Shown here one piece after another: positions 61,524 through 64,000 of a stretch of 64,000 nucleotides of DNA. The first letter of the stretch is position 1, and every line of letters starts with the position of its first letter. This stretch comes from CAYZED01 sp964477445 (GTDB lineage Bacteria; Bacillota; Clostridia; Lutisporales; Lutisporaceae). Location of the stretch: contig CAYZED010000001.1 in NCBI GenBank assembly GCA_964477445.1, forward strand, positions 62,001 through 126,000. The letters are read 5' to 3'. The notes beneath the pieces are model-generated. The model worked only from the letters and a program-made list of their open reading frames with translations, was not told where the DNA came from and ran no database searches. A program made the position numbers and the translations under genes.

Positions 61524-62723
61524 ATGAACAAAACAGAAAAATATGTTAATCAAGTTGAAGATTGCAGTGCGAATAATTATCATCCACTACCGGTTGTCCT
61601 TGAAAAAGGAGAAGGAGTATGGGTATGGGACATTGATGGCAACAAATACCTAGATATGTTATCCGCTTATTCGGCTTTAAATCAAGGACATAGACATCCG
61701 AAAATAATTGCAGCTTTAATTGAGCAAGCATCAAAAGTAACATTAACATCTAGAGCTTTTCATAATGACAAAATGGGTCCTATGCTAGAAAAATTGTGTA
61801 GTCTGTCTGGATTTGAAAAAGCGTTGCCTATGAATACTGGTGCTGAAGCTGTTGAAACAGCACTTAAGGCAGTTAGAAAATGGGGATATAAAGTTAAGGG
61901 CGTTCCAGAAAACAAAGCTGAAATAATTGTTTGTGAAAACAATTTCCATGGAAGAACAATTAGTACAATCAGTTTCTCGACAGAACCACAATATAAAGAT
62001 GGGTTCGGACCTTTTACACCAGGGTTTGTAGTTGTTCCTTATGGAGATGTTGAAGCTCTTGAAAAAGCTATCACACCTAACACAGTTGCTTTCCTTATGG
62101 AACCAATTCAAGGTGAAGCAGGCGTTATCGTTCCGCCAGATGGAGTTTTAGCAAAAATAAGAGAAGTAACAAAGAAAAATAATGTACTTCTAGTTTTTGA
62201 TGAAATCCAAACTGGTTTTGCTAGAACTGGGAAGATGTTTGCGCATATGTATGAAGACGCTAGTCCTGACGTTGTTGTAGTTGGGAAAGCATTGGGTGGA
62301 GGCGTGTATCCTGTTTCTGCAATGCTCTCAAATAGCGAAGTAATGGATGTATTTAATCCTGGAGATCATGGTTCTACTTTTGGGGGCAATCCACTTGGCG
62401 CAGCTGTGGCTCTGGCAGCATTGGAAGTCCTTGAAGAAGAAAAATTAGCTGAAAGATCCTTTGAACTTGGGAAATACTTCAAAGAACAGTTGGTAGCTAT
62501 GAACAGTCCTTATGTATGTGATGTTAGAGGAAAAGGACTTCTTTTAGGCGTAGAAATTAAAGCGGAATGCGGTAAAGCAAGACCTTTTTGTGAAAAATTA
62601 ATGAAACTTGGAATGCTCTGCAAAGAAACACATGATCAAACAATTCGATTTGCACCAGGTCTTGTTATCACAAAAGAAGAAGTTGATTACGCTCTAGGGT
62701 TGATAAGACAAGTTCTTCTATAA
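61524..62723 (+). CDS. rocD: Ornithine aminotransferase
   Basis: Class III PLP aminotransferase transferring the delta-amino group of ornithine to 2-oxoglutarate. 399 residues. Characteristic are NTGAEAVETALKAVRKWGY, FHGRTISTISFS, LLVFDEIQTGFARTG and the PLP-lysine region VVVGKALGGGVYPVS. In this cluster it could send ornithine to the reductive (proline) branch of ornithine fermentation while ord/ort handle the oxidative one. AGGAG precedes the ATG. Confidence 0.9.
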   Translation: MNKTEKYVNQVEDCSANNYHPLPVVLEKGEGVWVWDIDGNKYLDMLSAYSALNQGHRHPKIIAALIEQASKVTLTSRAFHNDKMGPMLEKLCSLSGFEKALPMNTGAEAVETALKAVRKWGYKVKGVPENKAEIIVCENNFHGRTISTISFSTEPQYKDGFGPFTPGFVVVPYGDVEALEKAITPNTVAFLMEPIQGEAGVIVPPDGVLAKIREVTKKNNVLLVFDEIQTGFARTGKMFAHMYEDASPDVVVVGKALGGGVYPVSAMLSNSEVMDVFNPGDHGSTFGGNPLGAAVALAALEVLEEEKLAERSFELGKYFKEQLVAMNSPYVCDVRGKGLLLGVEIKAECGKARPFCEKLMKLGMLCKETHDQTIRFAPGLVITKEEVDYALGLIRQVLL

Positions 62724-62765
62724 ACCATAATACTTTACGGATTTGCGTTAATAAGTTGAGTTATC

Positions 62766-63045
62766 GCAAATTCGTATTATTCTAATTTGCATTATTGATT
62801 ATTAGATTGCAAATTCGTATTATTCTAATTTGCATTATTGATTATTAGATTGCAAATTCGTATNNNNNNNNNNNNNNNNNNNNNNNNNNNNNNNNNNNNN
62901 NNNNNNNNNNNNNNNNNNNNNNNNNNNNNNNNNNNNNNNNNNNNNNNNNNNNNNNNNNNNNNNTATTCTAATTTGGATTCTTGATTATTAGATTGCAAAT
63001 TCGTATTATTCTAATTTGCATTATTAATTATTAAATTGCAAATCA
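62766..63045. repeat. 43-bp tandem repeats (array interrupted by an N gap)
   Basis: Units GCAAATTCGTATTATTCTAATTTGC... start at 62766, 62809 and 62852 (period 43) and resume after the 100-N gap (62964-63045) with slight changes. Each holds an inverted repeat GCAAATT-N11-AATTTGC. The copy number is unknown because the gap falls inside the array. Confidence 0.88.
62864..62963. other. Scaffold gap (100 N) in the tandem repeat array
   Basis: The gap is a default-size placeholder, and both flanks carry the 43-bp repeat, so the assembly broke on the repeat. Confidence 0.95.
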
Positions 63046-63072
63046 GTAATATTTCAAGAAGGGGATAGAATT

Positions 63073-63387
63073 ATGAATTCTAAAAAAGCCTCAATCGGTG
63101 ATTGGGTTCAAATAAAGCAAGTGGTTTTAACGCCTGAAGGCAGAGCGCCGCAAGCACCGGAAGACACCAAGAAAACACCGCTTTTGTTATGGATCAAAGG
63201 TTTCGCTGAAACAGAAGCTGAATTAGGAAAAGAAATAAGAATAAAAACCATTACTGGTAGAGTTGTTTTTGGCGAATTGGTAGACATTAATCCGAAATAT
63301 ACGCACGATTTTGGAGATTTTGTACCTGAGTTGCTAAAAATCGATTTACAACTAAAAGACATTATGTCTGGAGGCAGCAAAGAATGA
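63073..63387 (+). CDS. ortA: 2-amino-4-oxopentanoate thiolase small subunit
   Basis: A 104-residue subunit of the enzyme that splits 2-amino-4-oxopentanoate with CoA into alanine and acetyl-CoA. The family start GDWVQIKQVVLTPEGRAPQAPEDTKKTPL and VVFGELVDINPKYTHDFGDFVPEL are recognised. AAGGGGAT precedes the ATG. Its stop overlaps the ortB start (ATGA), so subunits are made together. Confidence 0.93.
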   Translation: MNSKKASIGDWVQIKQVVLTPEGRAPQAPEDTKKTPLLLWIKGFAETEAELGKEIRIKTITGRVVFGELVDINPKYTHDFGDFVPELLKIDLQLKDIMSGGSKE

Positions 63388-64000
63388 AAAATACAGATAA
63401 AAAAGATATGTCTTATGCCGCCGTACTAAGTAGAAAAAATGAAATAATGAAATCTTCCACAGGAATTGATTATTCTCTTTTTGAGAACGAAGGTATAGGG
63501 TTCGATTATGAAAAAATGATGAAAGAAGCCGGGTATTCTTTGGAAGAGATTCAACAAATTCAAAATGATAGTAATGTAGGCAATACTCCGCTAATCGAGT
63601 TAAAAAACATTACAGAATTAGCTAGAAAGTACTCTCCCGAAGGAAAAGGAGCAAGAATTTTCGTAAAGGATGAAGCTTGTAATCCTTCTGGTAGTTTCAA
63701 GGCTAGAAGAGCTGCTACGGCTGTTTATCATGCCAAAAAATTAGGATACAAAGGCGTAATTGCCGCTACAAGTGGTAATTATGGTGCGGCTGTGGCATCT
63801 CAGGCAGCCATGCACGGGCTCAAGTGTATAGTTGTGCAGGAATGCTATGACAGCAATATGATTGGACAGCCAGAAATTCTAGAAAAACAAAGGGCTTGTG
63901 AGGCACTTGGTGCAGAGGTAGTTCAACTTACAGTGGGACCTGAACTATTTTATACTTTTTTGAGCTTGCTTGAAGAAACTGGATATTTCAACGCCTCGCT
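63384..64000 (+). CDS. ortB: 2-amino-4-oxopentanoate thiolase large, PLP-binding subunit (3' end outside window)
   Basis: The first ~205 of about 470 residues are present. Fold type II PLP enzyme (threonine synthase/cysteine synthase-like): the PLP Lys is in GSFKARRA and the phosphate/cofactor loop is TSGNYGAA. The start is the ATG overlapping the ortA stop, with GGAGG 8 bases upstream. The frame is open to the last base of the window. With OrtA it finishes oxidative ornithine breakdown. Confidence 0.92.
   Translation, partial: MKNTDKKDMSYAAVLSRKNEIMKSSTGIDYSLFENEGIGFDYEKMMKEAGYSLEEIQQIQNDSNVGNTPLIELKNITELARKYSPEGKGARIFVKDEACNPSGSFKARRAATAVYHAKKLGYKGVIAATSGNYGAAVASQAAMHGLKCIVVQECYDSNMIGQPEILEKQRACEALGAEVVQLTVGPELFYTFLSLLEETGYFNAS

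Noticed and set aside
62766..63045. CRISPR array
   Set aside because: The whole 43-bp unit is repeated with no unique spacers; it is a plain tandem repeat.
1..64000. tRNA or rRNA genes
   Set aside because: I read the intergenic regions for cloverleaf signatures (GTTCGANTC-type and CCA-bearing ends) and found none convincing; the T-box leader contains tRNA-like words but is a riboswitch.

Overview
The window is low-GC DNA from an anaerobic, amino-acid-fermenting Clostridia-type Firmicute. The evidence is strong GGAGG ribosome binding sites with ATG or TTG starts, a T-box leader, a SCIFF peptide, PadR/DUF1700/DUF4097 and sigY-like modules, a sigma-54 activator, and an oxidative ornithine (Stickland-type) gene set at the right end. 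The sequence is a scaffold: five 10-N gaps and one 100-N gap interrupt it. Three of the short gaps (in clpB, secD and recJ) vanish if the flanks are overlapped or abutted, so those genes are probably intact in the organism.

Layout. 1-10.5 kb: end of an Ala/Lys/Thr-rich protein, a GH3 glycosidase, an HD-GYP protein with a damaged HD motif, a thiolase, an XRE/S24-like repressor, two GNAT acetyltransferases and clpB. 10.5-14.7 kb (minus strand): response regulator, histidine kinase and a large lipoprotein. 14.8-30.3 kb: a MATE transporter, pepF, then a classic tgt-yajC-scfA-secD-secF-recJ-apt-relA-dtd-MBL-hemZ run. Here the SCIFF peptide has no adjacent radical-SAM maturase and secF carries an in-frame amber codon. 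30.4-34.1 kb: SIMPL protein, a molybdopterin-domain lipoprotein with a small membrane partner, and the padR-DUF1700-DUF4097 operon. 34.1-40.2 kb: marR, a heterodimeric ABC exporter and an HlyD-like protein behind a consensus promoter with palindromic operators. 40.2-45.3 kb: D-aminoacylase, tldD-tldE, a DUF1648 protein. 45.3-49.0 kb: consensus promoter, T-box riboswitch, a long inverted repeat, hisS-aspS. 49.1-51.8 kb: a CsoR-family repressor with thioredoxin, two anchored hypothetical proteins, 40-bp repeats, and an antitoxin followed by a 14-codon toxin stub. 52-56.5 kb: glyA, then a sigY-like module (yxlE, yxlF, yxlG, sigY, yxlC-like, yxlD-like) in permuted order. 56.6-64 kb: a PAS-GGDEF protein overlapping a RocR-like sigma-54 activator, a PHP phosphatase, then ord, an ornithine aminotransferase-like gene, ortA and ortB (cut by the window edge).

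How it fits together. The right end reads as one regulated catabolic unit. A RocR-like activator lies upstream of a match to the sigma-54 -24/-12 consensus, which fires into ord; ord and ortAB carry out the last two steps of oxidative ornithine breakdown to alanine and acetyl-CoA. The thiolase and glyA are central amino-acid/acyl-CoA metabolism. The most unusual items are the orphan SCIFF precursor with one of the usual cysteines replaced, the amber codon in secF, the CsoR homologue lacking the copper-ligand histidine, a terminator-like hairpin burying the ribosome binding site of the sigY-like module, and several families of tandem or palindromic intergenic repeats.
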